Of a stretch of DNA of 64,000 bases, positions 1 to 11,200 are shown in pieces; position 1 is the first letter of the stretch, and every line of letters begins with the position of its first letter. Position numbers and translations under genes: made by a program. The DNA comes from Entoloma clypeatum. Lineage: Eukaryota > Basidiomycota > Agaricomycetes > Agaricales > Entolomataceae. Under the pieces are notes generated by a model. It had not been told where the DNA came from. It saw only the letters and a list, made by a program, of their open reading frames with translations, and did no database searches. Where the stretch lies: positions 3,100,001 to 3,164,000 of the forward strand of contig OY751489.1 in the NCBI GenBank assembly GCA_963565915.1, read 5' to 3'.

Positions 1-92
1 GCCATACTTCCGTGCTGACTCTGCAGATGTTCATTTCGTGAGGCCTGCTATCAGATTGTATAAGTTCCATCAACTGAAGGTGCTTACACTAG

Positions 93-1732
93 TTGTCGAG
101 GGCTCAAGGTCCTGGTGGATTTGTTGGACGAGGACTACACGGAACAAGCCGAACTGATTGTGCATGCACTAAACGGCATAGGAAGCGTATTTGAACTGCA
201 AAGTCCCACGACGAAAAACGACTTTTGTAGAATGTTCATCCGAGAAGGTTTACTTGACCCGCTGTCGGCTGCTCTCCTGAACGTCATGGCCAGTCGAGGG
301 ACATCGTCAACGGAAATGAAGATGAAGATTATCCAGATTTTGCTTGTTTTCTCGCAGGTATCGCAGTCAGACATCCATGTACGGAATGCGTTGGGGACGA
401 GGAAGGTCATACGTCGTACGTTATCTTTTATTCAGGGAACTTTTATGTGGACAGCTGACTATTTTGTATTCATAGGTTTGTTGAGAGCTTGCGAACTACT
501 TGAACCCGAGTGTCTGGTGCAGATGCTTAAAGCTGTGAAGCACCTATCAATGAATGCAACGCTCTTGGAAGTACTCCAGAATGCGAATGCACTTGAAGTC
601 CTCATTCGCATCCTTGATGAACAATCTTCAGGACCCCATAGCACGGTAGAATTTCACTTTCTGATAGGATTACATAGGTGTTTCTAATCTTCATGTCAGG
701 AAATGTCCAACCACATATTCCAGACGTGTTACAATCTTTGTCGACTGAACAAGACTCGGCAAGAAGAGGCAGCGCAGGCTGGTATACTTCCTTGCTTGAA
801 GCGAGTCATCGAGACCAGTTCTCCGTTACGCCAGTTTGCGCTACCTATTCTTTGTGATCTGGCAAGCGCCGGGAAGAGCTGTCGGACATTCTTGTGGCAG
901 CACGATGGCCTCACAATGTATCTCAAGCTGCTTGATGACCCCTACTTCCAACTCAGTGCTTTGGAAGCTGTGGTTTCATGGTACGTTCATGCGGTTGACA
1001 TGGGAACTTTGTTCTAATTGTCACATAAACAGGCTTCAAGATGAAACTGCGAGGGTTGAAGATGAATTGACAAAGCCCGAGTCACTGGACGCTTTGCTTC
1101 GCTGTTTTGTGACTGCCAAGGCAAACTCGTTTGAGAACCTCCTCGACCCTTTCTTGAAGATGACACGACTGTCGACGCCCATCACGATTGGCATGACTAG
1201 ATCATCGGCATTTTTCAAGCGTATCATTGACCGACTTGGACAGAACAGCAAGGCCGTTGTCAGGCTGAATCTTTTGCGAGTGCTGAGGACCGTGTGCGAA
1301 GTCCACCCTAACCGTGTGATGCTCGTGGAGAAGTACGGATTGCTAGGCGTGGTCGAGCAACTGAGCCGGGGTGGGGGCGATGGAGCTGTGCTGGTCAGAG
1401 AGCTGGCGAGGGAGATCGTTCCTACGCTGAAGCCGGGCTTGAAGCCTATTCTGGGCAAGTTGAAGAATGGCAGCCCGGATACGCCGAGCAAGAATGGGCT
1501 GGCTCTGGCTCCGAAGAAGATGATGAGAAGAACGGCATCGGAAGCGTCTGCGAGCCCGTTACGGAGCGCTTCTGCGGGGAACAGCGATTCAAAGCTGGGA
1601 AGCGGGAATGGAAGTGGCGGGATTGCTGTGAACTCGACGGCGCGACTTGGTGCAGCGAATCCTCGTTATTCGCGGCAGAAGCTTGGGGATATATCTTGGC
1701 AATCCATGGATAGGCCAGATAATCGGCGTTAG
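93..1732 (+). CDS. C-terminal part of a Cdc7/SepH/Cdc15-type septation kinase (5' end outside window)
   Basis: This is the helical, ARM/HEAT-like C-terminal half of a basidiomycete STE-type kinase that in other fungi acts in the septation initiation / mitotic exit network at the spindle pole. The kinase domain lies upstream of the window. Exons read by hand: 93-415, 476-645, 700-980, 1033-1732, with GT-AG introns of 60, 54 and 52 nt; exon phases agree and give about 490 residues. The first 92 bases hold an intron end and part of an earlier exon that I could not resolve. Recognition rests on the run LLDEDYTEQ...GSVFELQSP...NDFCRMFIREGLLDPL and on the extreme C-terminus RQKLGDISWQ, both typical of this family. 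The last 90 residues are a low-complexity Ser/Gly/Ala tail likely to be phosphorylated. The family call is from memory of conserved segments, not from alignment. The next gene is on the same strand. Confidence 0.75.
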
Positions 1733-2294
1733 GATATTTGGGAAGGTTGACAAGTCATTCGTTTGGTATTTCCTTTTTTTTGTTTTTTGGCTTCGATCGT
1801 TCTGTGTCGCTGTCGATCGTTTCTCTGTCTACCAGCATCTGCATAACCTCCACAATCATTAGCATAGGTTTTTTATGTTCCTCTATTCTATCCCTGGACC
1901 TGTATATGCCCCGAGTCGGGGTAAACTCTTGTAGATGACTCATAAGTCTTGATCCTCACGCAACACGAGTAGCGAGGGTCGTCGTCCCACCAACACTCTT
2001 CTCTTGCTCAATACCTTTCATGAAGATACGTTCTGCCATATATAGCGGCCTGGCAGAGAGCGCCTTAGCATTGGAACCTGTTTCACAAATTCGGTGCGTT
2101 AATACACGCTCGGGCCTAGTACTTGATCAGGGATCGAGATGACTCGAGCTCAGTGGGACGAGAGACTCGGTCACTACACGATGCTGGCCCTGATCAACCT
2201 GAGGCCCATAAAAGCCTACTGCGTGTCATAATCAAAGACGTGTCCACATCGAACCACCACCCACGTGTAGTACCCGTCACAACTAAACTCGATC
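1733..2294. other. Intergenic region, 3' UTR of the kinase gene and RCC1 promoter
   Basis: No credible coding sequence lies here. A T-rich stretch near 1770-1800 follows the stop codon and fits a 3' UTR; the remainder must contain the promoter of the RCC1 gene. Small open frames on both strands have no coding character. Confidence 0.5.
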
Positions 2295-3983
2295 ATGGAA
2301 CCACGCAGATCGACACGAATTGCGTCCGGGCCCAGCGTCCCCGTCGCAACTGCTCCCGCTACCAAGTCGTCTAATCTACCAAAGACGGGTACAAAGACTT
2401 CGGGAGAAAAACAGCAACAACAACAGCAAGCGGCGAAACCTGCCTCCAAGACCACCAACGCGAAAGCCAAACCAGCAACGGCACCAGCACCAGCAGAGCC
2501 CCAACGCGTTCCTTACCTCAATCCACTCCCCACACCACCGGAACACATCCGCCCTGCTGCTCAGCTCTTCTTGTGGGGCACCGGCAGCGACGGTCAGTTT
2601 GGCACCGGCCCCTCCGAAGACGAGCTGAACACCGAGCGGCGGTCGCCCCGCCAGAGCCGTTGGTTCGAGGAACAGGTCGCTGCTGGCACGTTTGGGAAGG
2701 CGTCAGGTGCGGGCGTTGAGGCCATCGCTGCGGGGGGCTTACACTCAATGTTCATCGACGAAATTGGGCTCGTGAGTGTTTTTGGTCGGTCCTTGGGTGT
2801 TCCTTGTTGGCTCATGGTGTCGCTTAGGTGTGGACGTGTGGAAACAACGATGAAGCCGCGCTTGGGCGGAAGACGGCGGGTGTGGAGGATGGGAAGAAGC
2901 GGGGGCAGGTCGTGCCTGAGGAGGAATTGACCACGTATCCGCATCCCATTCAGTCGCTCATCGATGAAGGCTTTCGTGCGGTGAGGATCGCTGCGGGCGA
3001 CAGCATCTCCGGGGCTATCAGTGCCAAAGGGGAGCTCCGCGTCTGGGGTTCCTTCCGAGTAAGTTCCACCAACATCATTCAGCCTTACGCCGAGTGATAA
3101 CTGTTTTTCCAAGGCAAACGAGGGCCTACTCGGCTTCTCCTCCGACACGCAACACCAAGCGCTCCCCTCCGCCATCCTCACACTGCCACAGAAACCTGGC
3201 GACGCCGAGAAGGCCGTCGCGGTCGCCGCGGGCACGAACCACCTCCTCGTGCTTACGACACACGGTAACCTCTACACGTGGGGCGCGGGGGACTCTGCGC
3301 AGCTCGGCCGGCGCGTCATGGAGCGGCGCAAGATCCACGGGACGGTTCCTGAGAAGGTCATTTTCGGGACGCGGGCACGCAAGGCCGTGGCCATCGCGGC
3401 AGGGAGCTACCACTCGTTCGCGATCGACACGGAGGGTGACGTGTGGGGCTGGGGCGCGAACCATCTTGGGCAGACGGGGACGGGGCGGCAGGGCAGGGCG
3501 GACGACGAGGTGCGGCTGCCGAAGAAGGTCAAGGGGCTGAGCGCGGAGGAGCTGGGGGGTGGGGAGAGGGTGGTGGAGATTGCGGGCGGAGAGCACCATT
3601 CGCTGTTCTTGACATCGAGAGGGAGGGTATTTGCGTGTGGGCGGGCGTACAATGGGCAGCTAGGGCTGCCAGCGAACGACCCAGCGATGGCGAACCGGCT
3701 GGATAAGGACTCATTGGCTGAGCCGGCGCTGGTACGGTTCCCGGGCGATGGGAATGATCCGCTTGTGCATGTTGCGGCTGGGTCGCATAATAGCATGGCA
3801 GTTAGTGAGGGAGGGGCGCTATTTGCGTGGGGACAAGGGATGAGTGGGGAGTTGGGTGCGAAGGATGAGGATGAGGTGAGGACGCCGAAAGAGATTGTTC
3901 GGAGAACGGGGGGTTCGTGGAAGGCTTTGCAGGTTGCTTGCGGTGGCCAGCATACTCTTGGTCTTTTCTTGCGAAAGTCTTAG
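2295..3983 (+). CDS. RCC1: RCC1-type Ran guanine nucleotide exchange factor
   Basis: Nuclear chromatin-bound exchange factor that loads GTP on Ran (Pim1 in fission yeast, Srm1 in budding yeast), setting the Ran-GTP gradient for nuclear transport and spindle assembly. Exons 2295-2771, 2828-3058 and 3114-3983 are all phase 0 (introns 56 and 55 nt) and encode 525 residues. The first 90 residues are a basic, low-complexity tail with a Gln run and an STRIASG motif, as expected for a nuclear/DNA-binding extension. Blade repeats of the RCC1 type follow: LFLWGTGSDGQFG, VWTCGNNDEAALG, LYTWGAGDSAQLG, VWGWGANHLGQTG, VFACGRAYNGQLG and LFAWGQGMSGELG, each followed by an (I/V)AAG or similar strand. The start is the first ATG ahead of the basic tail, in frame with the first blade. 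It converges on the next gene, with a 232-bp gap. Confidence 0.9.
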
Positions 3984-4215
3984 TCCTAGATGGTAACAGT
4001 TTCTGAAAGATGAGTTTTTGATTCGATTGTAAGGCCTGAGAATGCGACAATTCGTCTGGTGTTTGGAAGAAATGTGACCGTATGTACCCAGAGCAATATG
4101 TTTTATCCACGAGATAGATTAGTATATATAGCGCGTCTGATATACAATTCTAGAGCCTAAAATGAATGTGGGTATGATAGCAAAGGATGTGTTCGTCGAC
4201 TCACGACTGGCAAGT

Positions 4216-5100
4216 CTATTTCCGTAAGAATGGAATCTGGAAACCAGAGACCAAAGCCCTTGCCCTGTTCTGGGCACCCAAACCAGTGGCGTTGGTGACA
4301 AAGTGTATATGCATGCCGTGTAGTTTAGGATACGCGTCCTGGTTTACCTCGATCTGGGGGAAGAGACCCATTGCAGTAGGAGGGAGACCAAAGGAGACGA
4401 CGCCGGATACGGCACTGGGGGAGTTGACCGAGGAAGATTGGGGTGGGAGAATAACGCCCTGGAAGTCGCGGAGACGTGGAAGGACGAACTCGACGAGTGT
4501 GTTGAGGAAGTCGTACATGCTCTGGCCCTTGAGGTCGACCTTGACGGCGACTGGGACACCAGGGCGTATCCACCCGCCGACAGACTTTTTTGCTTTGACA
4601 ATTTGGATGCCTTCGACGGCATGGCGCCCGCCGGCCTTGTACGACTCGCCGGTGAGCGCGCGCATGGTCATGATGGCGCCGAGGAGGTTGTTTTTAGTCC
4701 CGATGGCCTCCTTTACCATGGTGTGCACTGAGATCCTCTCCAGACGGACGACGTTTCCCGGACTCGAGGGCGGCGGGGGTTTCCTGCCCACCTGGGAACC
4801 GCCGACGGGAGGGTTGTGTCTGTTTTTAGTGTAGGGGTCGGAGGGGTCGAACGTGAGGCGGATTTGGCGGGGCGGAGGGCGTTCTCCGGATTCGTGGAGG
4901 TATGTCATATACATGGTGTTGTCTTGAAGGGTGGTGTAGTAGTGGTCCTCGAACCGGGAGGGTGCGAACTGGCGGGTGACGACGTCGACGTGGGGCTGGG
5001 GTAGCTGTGTCCGCCTGTTTCTGCGCAGGTGACGGGTAAGTTTGGGGTTGCGGCCGAAACGGACGACGGAGCGCGTCGACGCAGCTGATAGTGAGCTCAT
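4216..5100 (-). CDS. MRPL7: Mitochondrial large-subunit ribosomal protein uL5m (MRPL7-like)
   Basis: Intronless 294-residue protein of the ribosomal L5 family; it sits in the mitochondrial large subunit central protuberance and contacts 5S-like rRNA regions or tRNA. The N-terminal ~50 residues are rich in Arg and Ser with few acids (MSSLSAASTRSVVRFGRN...), fitting a mitochondrial targeting presequence. The L5 core begins near residue 120 (ISVHTMVKEAI) and includes ALTGESYKAGGRHAVEGIQ, the PGVPVAVKVDLKG loop, the FVLPRLRDFQG motif and the C-terminal FPQIEVNQDAYPKLHGMHIHFVTNA segment. The length matches fungal mitochondrial L5, which is longer than bacterial L5 (~180) because of N-terminal additions. 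It is transcribed divergently from the CVIM protein gene across 238 bp. Confidence 0.88.
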   Translation of the reverse strand: MSSLSAASTRSVVRFGRNPKLTRHLRRNRRTQLPQPHVDVVTRQFAPSRFEDHYYTTLQDNTMYMTYLHESGERPPPRQIRLTFDPSDPYTKNRHNPPVGGSQVGRKPPPPSSPGNVVRLERISVHTMVKEAIGTKNNLLGAIMTMRALTGESYKAGGRHAVEGIQIVKAKKSVGGWIRPGVPVAVKVDLKGQSMYDFLNTLVEFVLPRLRDFQGVILPPQSSSVNSPSAVSGVVSFGLPPTAMGLFPQIEVNQDAYPKLHGMHIHFVTNATGLGAQNRARALVSGFQIPFLRK

Positions 5101-5338
5101 CTCGTCGTCGTTGAATTCAACAACGTCGACGTTGTTTGGTTTTGTTCGCGACGGTAAACATGAAGATCATATCATAATAATGATTTTCGCACGGATATTA
5201 TAATATATTTGCTGCTCGCCATCGCCTTACTCGCTGTCAACCGCGTCCATCGTCTTCCCCCGTTCGCCGTTCTTGAAGTACTCCAGGTCACTTTAGACGT
5301 CCTCGTAGCCCGCCTGTGGGCGGTTATACATGGCAACG
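5101..5338. promoter_or_regulatory. Bidirectional promoter between the uL5m and CVIM-protein genes
   Basis: Only 238 bp separate the two divergent start codons (5100 on minus, 5339 on plus), so this segment must drive both genes. It contains an AT-rich tract around 5160-5215. I see no recognised factor site that I would defend. Confidence 0.55.
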
Positions 5339-7658
5339 ATGACTCAATCGACAAGACTTGCCAACGGGCCATCCTGGGACGAGGAGGTCGTCCCTGCATT
5401 GCGGAAACGTACGTGGTGATTTAGTCTTCATCCTCCTCGACGACCTACCTATCATTCGCCCCAGGGCTCGAGAGCGAGAGCAGAAACATCGCTCGACGGA
5501 TATCCGCTATTTCTTTATCATCTCTGGACGGATCCCCCCTTCCAAACTTCTCTATTCTTTCAGAAACCGCGCTCCGCCAGGCTTCTGTCCCGAACACTCC
5601 CTATCTGCAGAGCAGCAATCGTTCTCCTATGGTCTTGCAAGAACGCACCTCGTCCGATCGAACCCATGCCTCCTCTTCCTCCCGTCTGAATGGCTCGTCT
5701 ACCCCAAAAAGGAAAACCCCCTCACCTTCCTTTCAACAACAGCGCTCGAGGACCTATTCACAACCCCATTTTCCCAATATACCCAACGGAAAATCATCCG
5801 GACGGTCCAAGGCAAACGGGAACGGGAACGGTAAACTCCCTCCTCCAGACACTCCTCGCTCCTCCACCTCTCGGCCCCCTGATCTCAAACCCACGCGGAT
5901 ACCCAAGGCTTCCCGCAGTAATTCTAGTCAACCTTCTACCCCTATACCCATCAGTAATGGATTTCCCCATACCGGGCCGGACTCTTATAACCTCCACGTC
6001 GTACCCGAATCCCTCCCCATCGACTCTTACGCGTCCAACCTTGCCATTTCCAACTGCCAGAATCCTGGTCTCCTCAACGAAGCTCCCCCTTTCCAGTCTG
6101 GATCGGCTTCCTCTGCCACACTCTTATTTCCTGAATTCAACGACGAAGCCCCGCCTCGCCCCTCCAACGATTCAGAAGAACGTCCCTTTGAACATTGGTA
6201 TCGCGGGGAAGTCTCACGGAACGGCGGAGTCGGCGAACTCAGAGTCGCCAGACGCCAGGAGATGCTCGATATCGCAAACTACGGTCACGCGATTAGAGCA
6301 AAAGCCAACGCCCATCCACCTCTCCCACCTGTAGTTGACGAGGGCAAACGAAGAAAACGCGCAGACAGCGTTTCGCGCATAGAAGAAAAGGTGCGCCAGC
6401 GGGACAGCGTGTATCTCAACGACGAGGATGCCAGCCGCATAGCCAACGTTCTTGACGAGGATCCACTCACAGATGTAGACGACGGTTCGGACATTGTCTC
6501 CATTTCAGAACATCACACGTCCATTCGGCATCACTACCACCACCATCGTCCTCCAACAGGACCTGAGGACCTCTCCACAGCCTCCGCACCTGTGCCTCGC
6601 ATGTCATATGATAACCGCAGCACCACCCCCACACCATCCCTGCACCGACCGTCCTCACGCTTGCAGAATGGCCCTCCATCACGGATTCCAGGGCCCCAAC
6701 CTCGACGGTCATCCGAATCCCGTGTGACCACTCCCACACAGCGGTCGTCGAGCGAACCTGCACCGCATGCAGTCATGCCGCCAGCATCGACTTCGTCCTC
6801 CTCTCCTGGGATGCGGCAGCGGCAGCCCTCAAAGCCGACAGCTGTTGGTGCGAAACGTGCGGCGTCACCGCACAATGCTCCCTCAGGTACAACAACCCCC
6901 AGGAAAACAAAGACTCTGGTAAAAGCCACACGTACCAAAGCGACACCTTCTAGAAAGGAGCAGGAGGACGAGGCGTATAGGAGGAGTGTCGCTTCGTATC
7001 CTGCGCCTGCTGGGAGCGATGAGCTGATGCACGCGATTCCGTCGTGGACACAGCCTGTTCCGAGAGCAGGAAACTGGGATGATGTGAGTATTTTTCTCTT
7101 CCTCGGACTCTGGAAACTCAGGCGTGGATCTCCTCAGGTCGTTTTACCCGTCGTAGCTCGGAACAAAGGCCTGGATGACCAGTACGAGATGGCTGATGGG
7201 AATCCTACACCGAAGAAGCTGGACAACACTGTTGCTCCCGTATGTTTCAAGATCTTCCAACACAGAAAGAGCCTTACATACTAAATCTGCTAACAATCCA
7301 GGCACCGGGCACCTTCGGTTTCAGATACCGCCCAGTACGGGACGACTCCGAGTCCATCCCCATGGATGAATTCGGTCGTCCGCTGGCTCAAAACATTCCG
7401 GAAGAAGAGGCAAAGAGAGAAGAAGCTCAAGCACCGCCACCCCAGGGGTACCCGACCAACAGCCACGACGAGACGCGTGTGCCCGTGCAGCAGCAACAAC
7501 GGCCAGCCCAGCCCCCATCGCCTCCGCCGTTCGCCGAGTATGCGCCCAAGAACGAGAAGGTGGTGCCCTCTCCTGGTCGACTGAGGCGCCCGGTCGAGCT
7601 GGACAATGAGAAGGTGGACGAGGGCGGGGCAGGGTGTTGCAAGTGCGTTATTATGTGA
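5339..7658 (+). CDS. Low-complexity protein with C-terminal farnesylation box (CVIM), function unknown
   Basis: Four exons (5339-5408, 5564-7083, 7138-7239, 7302-7658) give 682 residues. The first exon supplies MTQSTRLANGPSWDEEVVPALRK; its 155-nt intron opens with GTACGT and ends in a CT-rich TTCTTTCAG. The fourth-exon acceptor follows a TGCTAAC branch point. Residues ~25-480 are Ser/Pro/Thr/Arg-rich and probably disordered. The final ~150 residues look conserved (APGTFGFRYRP...ESIPMDEFGRPL), then a Pro/Gln-rich linker. The protein ends GAGCCKCVIM-stop: a canonical CaaX box whose Met favours farnesyltransferase, preceded by two more Cys that could be palmitoylated. Inference: a membrane-tethered, largely disordered scaffold or regulator. 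I do not recognise the family by name. A start at the ATG at 5629 is possible, but the upstream exon fits frame and splice consensus. Confidence 0.72.
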
Positions 7659-8108
7659 ATGCTCCCTCACGGGTTTCTTCCTTCGCCTCTTCTTTTTTTG
7701 CTTGGGTGGGTTAAGGTTGTTATTTTCCCTTCTCCTTTGTGCCATATCTTCTTATTTCGTATGTTACCCTGTTAGTATGATCCCACTCAGCTGGTCCACT
7801 CATTTTCGTCGATTCCTCTCTCCCACTCGGCTCCCGATATCGCGCTCATCCTCACCACAATCTCACTTAATGCAATCCCAGACGATTACTGCGCCTGCGC
7901 TCACACTCACACTCACACACACACTATGCATTTCCATCCCGTGCGATCTTTATCTCTCTTCTTATCACCCTGATTTGTACATCTCATATCCTGGCTCCCA
8001 TCCTTATCTCGAATGACAGTCGTGGGGGGATGGACGGGGGAGGCATGTCCAATTGAAGCAGTTCTTTCATTGGGTTCACGACCAACACGATATCATTGCA
8101 AATAATAT
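7659..8108. other. Convergent intergenic region with a CA-rich microsatellite
   Basis: Tail-to-tail 3' UTR region between the CVIM gene (+) and the M64 peptidase gene (-). It holds T-rich tracts and an imperfect (CA)n/(CACT)n run at 7901-7925. No gene seen. Confidence 0.6.
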
Positions 8109-10199
8109 CTAAGGCGAGGTTCCGCACGCATCGGTAATTTTGTACTCGACGTGAGAGGATAACAAATGGTCCTTGTCCAGTTGGACTTCGTCAGTGGCAA
8201 ACCTGACGTTGACCAAGTAACTTCCTGGGGCCTCTACGCCGTCGATCTCGATCCGCGTCTGATTTGCGAAGTGTGTGAGGAGCACCGCGTCCTTCCGCCA
8301 CGTTATGATGTAACTTTCGTTCGTGTTCGTCCTCGCCGATGCAGCGCGGAACTGCCCGAGCGGTACGAGGTCCAGTTTGAGTATCTTGACCGAATTCCCG
8401 TTGCTCTGCCTTTTGGTGCTACCTGACGATGATGGTGGTGATGGTCCGCGCCATTCGCAGTTCTCTGTGATGCCGTCTATGAGGTCAACGCGGCGCAGGA
8501 GTGAGAGCCAGAGGCCTTCGATGCACACTTTACAAAAGTTGGGTGAGGTGACGGTGCGCATGAGGCAGTCGTCGTTGGTCGGTCGGTAGCTTGTCTCGTT
8601 CTTCTCTGAGAATCTGATGGTGGCCACAAAGACATCAATATATTCTGCAGATCCAAGGGGAAGGAAGGAATACGAACGTAGGGTATATTCCATAATGTCC
8701 AGGTCGAGATACGAATCTAGTTCCAAAAATTTCTTAACGAGCGAATGAAGACAACAAAATAATAGAACATACTCGTTCGCATCGCCAAACTCGAGAATCT
8801 CCACACTGCAAAGCTGAGCCGTGCCCTGCCTCTCTTCATTCACCAGCATAAACCTGATCTCATGTTCACCCGGTGCCAAACCACGAATCCGGTGAATATC
8901 ATAGTGCCACCTGTCCAGGCCAATGTTATCCCTCGGAGCCCACCGCAGGTCCACCCCGTCCAGCTCGACCTTGAGATCGCTCGACGCAGGCAAGCCAGAT
9001 AGCGAAAACTTCACGAGGTGCCGCGCGTACGTCCCCGCAGACGCGAAGCTGACCGACCAAGGCGTCGAGGTGTTCAGCATCGTCCAGGGGTATTGCTGCA
9101 CTGGCATGACCGCGCGCTCGACGCGGGGAAGTTCGTTTTTGTTCGTAGTAGGAGGCAGAGAAAGCCAGTGAGCCCACGGGAGGGCCTCGGACAGGTTGTG
9201 CGCCGCGTTGGCACCAAAGTAAGCGAAGCCGCCGTCATACTCCTCGCCGACCTCGATGATGGAGTGGCCGAGCTCGTGCCGGAGCACGAGAGGCCCGTTC
9301 GCGAGGGAAGAGGTTATGACTCTGGTGTTGCACAGATACGTGTTTGAGCGGATAACAGAGGTTGGGGAGGGGAGAGAGGACGTTACGTGTAGTCGCCTCC
9401 GAGTCCTGAAAGAGAGTTCAGTGATGTTCTGCGAAGATGGAGAGTATTACCTCCGTAGTACGGGTCGTTCCCTGAACGTGCAGAAGATGAGGAAGATGGC
9501 TCTCTACATATTGTAGCGACTGACCTAACAGGATGGGATAGTCACATTGATCTCCAAGTGACGAACAGGCTGCTTCTGCCACTTCTCGTTTATCATAATA
9601 TACACCTCTGAGTTCTGTTCCGTCACGATATAAACCAAACGGTGTGCTGGTGCACGACGAATAATAATAATATATAATAAGAGTGGGAGAAACGAATCAA
9701 AGCTCACTCTTTAGGCTTTCCGCCAACACCGATGCCGCTCTGGACACAATGTCAATTCATGAACTTGCCAACAAAGAATAGACTCGAACTTCATTGCTGG
9801 GCGAGAACGCCGCCCAAAAGTTCAACAGAGGCTTGACAGTGTTGAAAGTCTTGTTCCCTGAAATATCCTCGGCAAGACGGGTCGCATCTGCAATGAATTT
9901 CTCATACTCCTCGGGAAGATCTGTCTTCACGTCAACGGTGACCCTTTATATTGAATGTTTGAGCGACGTTACAGCCGTCCGAGAAGAAAACGAGGTCGAC
10001 GCGATTGCTGGCAGGACCCGAGACGACCAGGGGTTCGACTATCAGAGGTGGGCTGGGGACCGCGAGTTCAAGACGACTGTCCTTAAGCTTGCTCTCCTGC
10101 CAAAAGAATCTGAACAATGCATAATAAATGTGAGGACGTTGCACTTCGTAGTGTTACTCACCTGACAAAGGCATCAACGACGAGGAAAGAAGTCAACAT
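8109..10199 (-). CDS. M64-family (IgA peptidase-like) zinc metallopeptidase
   Basis: Fungal homologue of peptidase family M64, predicted to hydrolyse peptide bonds using zinc. Exons on the minus strand, read by hand: 10199-10162, 10109-9973, 9920-9790, 9739-9708, 9646-9525, 9471-9451, 9405-9387, 9321-8773, 8613-8109. They sum to 1554 nt (517 residues plus stop) with consistent phases; three are micro-exons of 32, 21 and 19 nt. The zinc site is HELGH (about residues 182-186) followed by IIEVGEEYDGG, the extended M64 signature. Upstream lie VDLVFFSDGY, TFNTVKPLLNFWAAFSPSNE, SGIGVGGKPKDTPFGLYRDG and GNDPYYGGLGGDY. The C-terminal third (YRPTNDDCLMR...NFCKVCIEGLW) matches what I recall of fungal members. 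The N-terminal MLTSFLVVDAFVR is hydrophobic but short, so secretion is uncertain and an extra 5' exon may be missed. The 159-nt intron at 8614-8772 is a multiple of three without stops. Confidence 0.85.
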
Positions 10200-10573
10200 A
10201 TTTGAGATATTTTACCTTTTTACATAGGCGACATCACTTGGTTTTTATTCCCAACCCTCAGGGCCTCAAGTAGAGTCAAACATATATACATGATGTACAA
10301 TATCCGTTGAGCACACAACGGGTGTAGTAGTGCTCCGTACTCTGCAGACGGATCACTCCCATTTCATTCTTCAGATTTCGTTGACATTTTGACAACATTT
10401 TGACATATTTATAAAAACCTTCGTGTACTTCCTCTTCAAAGGCAGATCCCTCTCTCTCTTCCACGGCCCACCCTCTGTGTCCGATCCTGACCGACCAGTC
10501 CCTCTGCTTCTCTGGAGACGATCTCGCGACCGCCTGCTCCGTCCGTAGTCGGTTCGCACCTCCACCCCCTTCA
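10200..10573. other. Intergenic region upstream of the M64 gene
   Basis: Holds the M64 promoter (minus strand) and the 3' flank of the disrupted gene ending at 10574. It is moderately AT-rich near 10200-10300. No coding signal I would support. This is the boundary between the gene-dense left arm and the transposon-rich remainder. Confidence 0.5.
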
Positions 10574-10890
10574 TTATTGATTTACCAAGTCCATGCCAGC
10601 GTCCATTTCCTCCAGAAACTCCGCAAACTTAGGCTCCGCGCAACCCAACAAGCGACGGAAAAGTTGTCCAAATTGGGTCTCGAACCCTTGAAGAACGGGA
10701 TACGTGCTCGAGCCATGCCCACGGACATTGAGACAACATCGTATCGGCTCCTTTTCATCTCCTCTGGCATAGCCACCCCACTTGCCTCTGCTGCCAGTTG
10801 GGCGTGTGGCTGCATTGTGTGTCAAATGAAATGAACGCGCCCCTTATTGGACAGCAGATGCGGCGAGATCTATGAGAATGACGAGATATT
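10574..10890 (-). pseudogene. 3' part of a lineage-specific gene split by COP1
   Basis: On the minus strand an open stretch ends ...RGHGSSTYPVLQGFETQFG QLFRRLLGCAEPKFAEFLEEMD... stop, a pattern I associate with unnamed agaricomycete protein families. Joined across the COP1 insertion (removing 10891-16616), the reading frame of the 16617-16977 piece continues without break into 10890-10842 (HKPQYLVILIDLAASA), so the two pieces were one exon. A GT...AG intron of about 49 nt probably follows, but its phase does not fit the YPVLQG frame cleanly, so I treat the gene as decayed or mis-modelled. Function unknown. Confidence 0.45.
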
Positions 10891-11200
10891 TGTTGAAACT
10901 TTTCCCATCACGTAGATTAGATTAGATTACATTACATCACGTGACCTTTACATATCTTCATTACATACTTGTTTGGTTGGTACAAACAGTAGTACGGTAT
11001 ATAAGACCAGGAAACTGTCAATATCAACAAGTTGTCTCTTGACTCTTAACCGCCTCCATCGCTCCTACCAGCCTCAACCGCTCTCACCAGCCTCACCCTC
11101 TCCAATCCATGTAAGTGGTCAGAACGGTATCGTAGAGTACTTCCACTGTAGCCGGTTGCTTCAGTACACTTGCGGCTAGCGCCCAGGTGGAACTTCAACA
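10891..11200 (+). repeat. COP1 5' LTR
   Basis: 310 bp, begins TGTTGAAACTTTTCCC and ends GGAACTTCAACA. Near its left end is a tract of AGATT/ACATT/ACATC pentamers, then an E-box palindrome in ATCACGTGACC, then a TATATAAG box near 11000. It differs from the 3' LTR only in the fourth pentamer (ACATT here, AGATT there). Confidence 0.95.

Noticed and set aside
2216..2470. Minus-strand ORF rich in Cys overlapping the RCC1 start
   Set aside because: Its Cys run is the antisense of the Gln/CAA-CAG repeat of the RCC1 N-terminus.
5690..6334. 214-codon ORF in another frame over the CVIM gene
   Set aside because: Pro/Leu-rich shadow frame; the chosen frame is supported by three splice junctions and the conserved C-terminus.
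10577..10834. Plus-strand 85-codon ORF (MIYQVHASVHFLQ...)
   Set aside because: It overlaps the minus-strand fragment whose frame joins across COP1 and resembles a known protein style; the plus frame has no such support.
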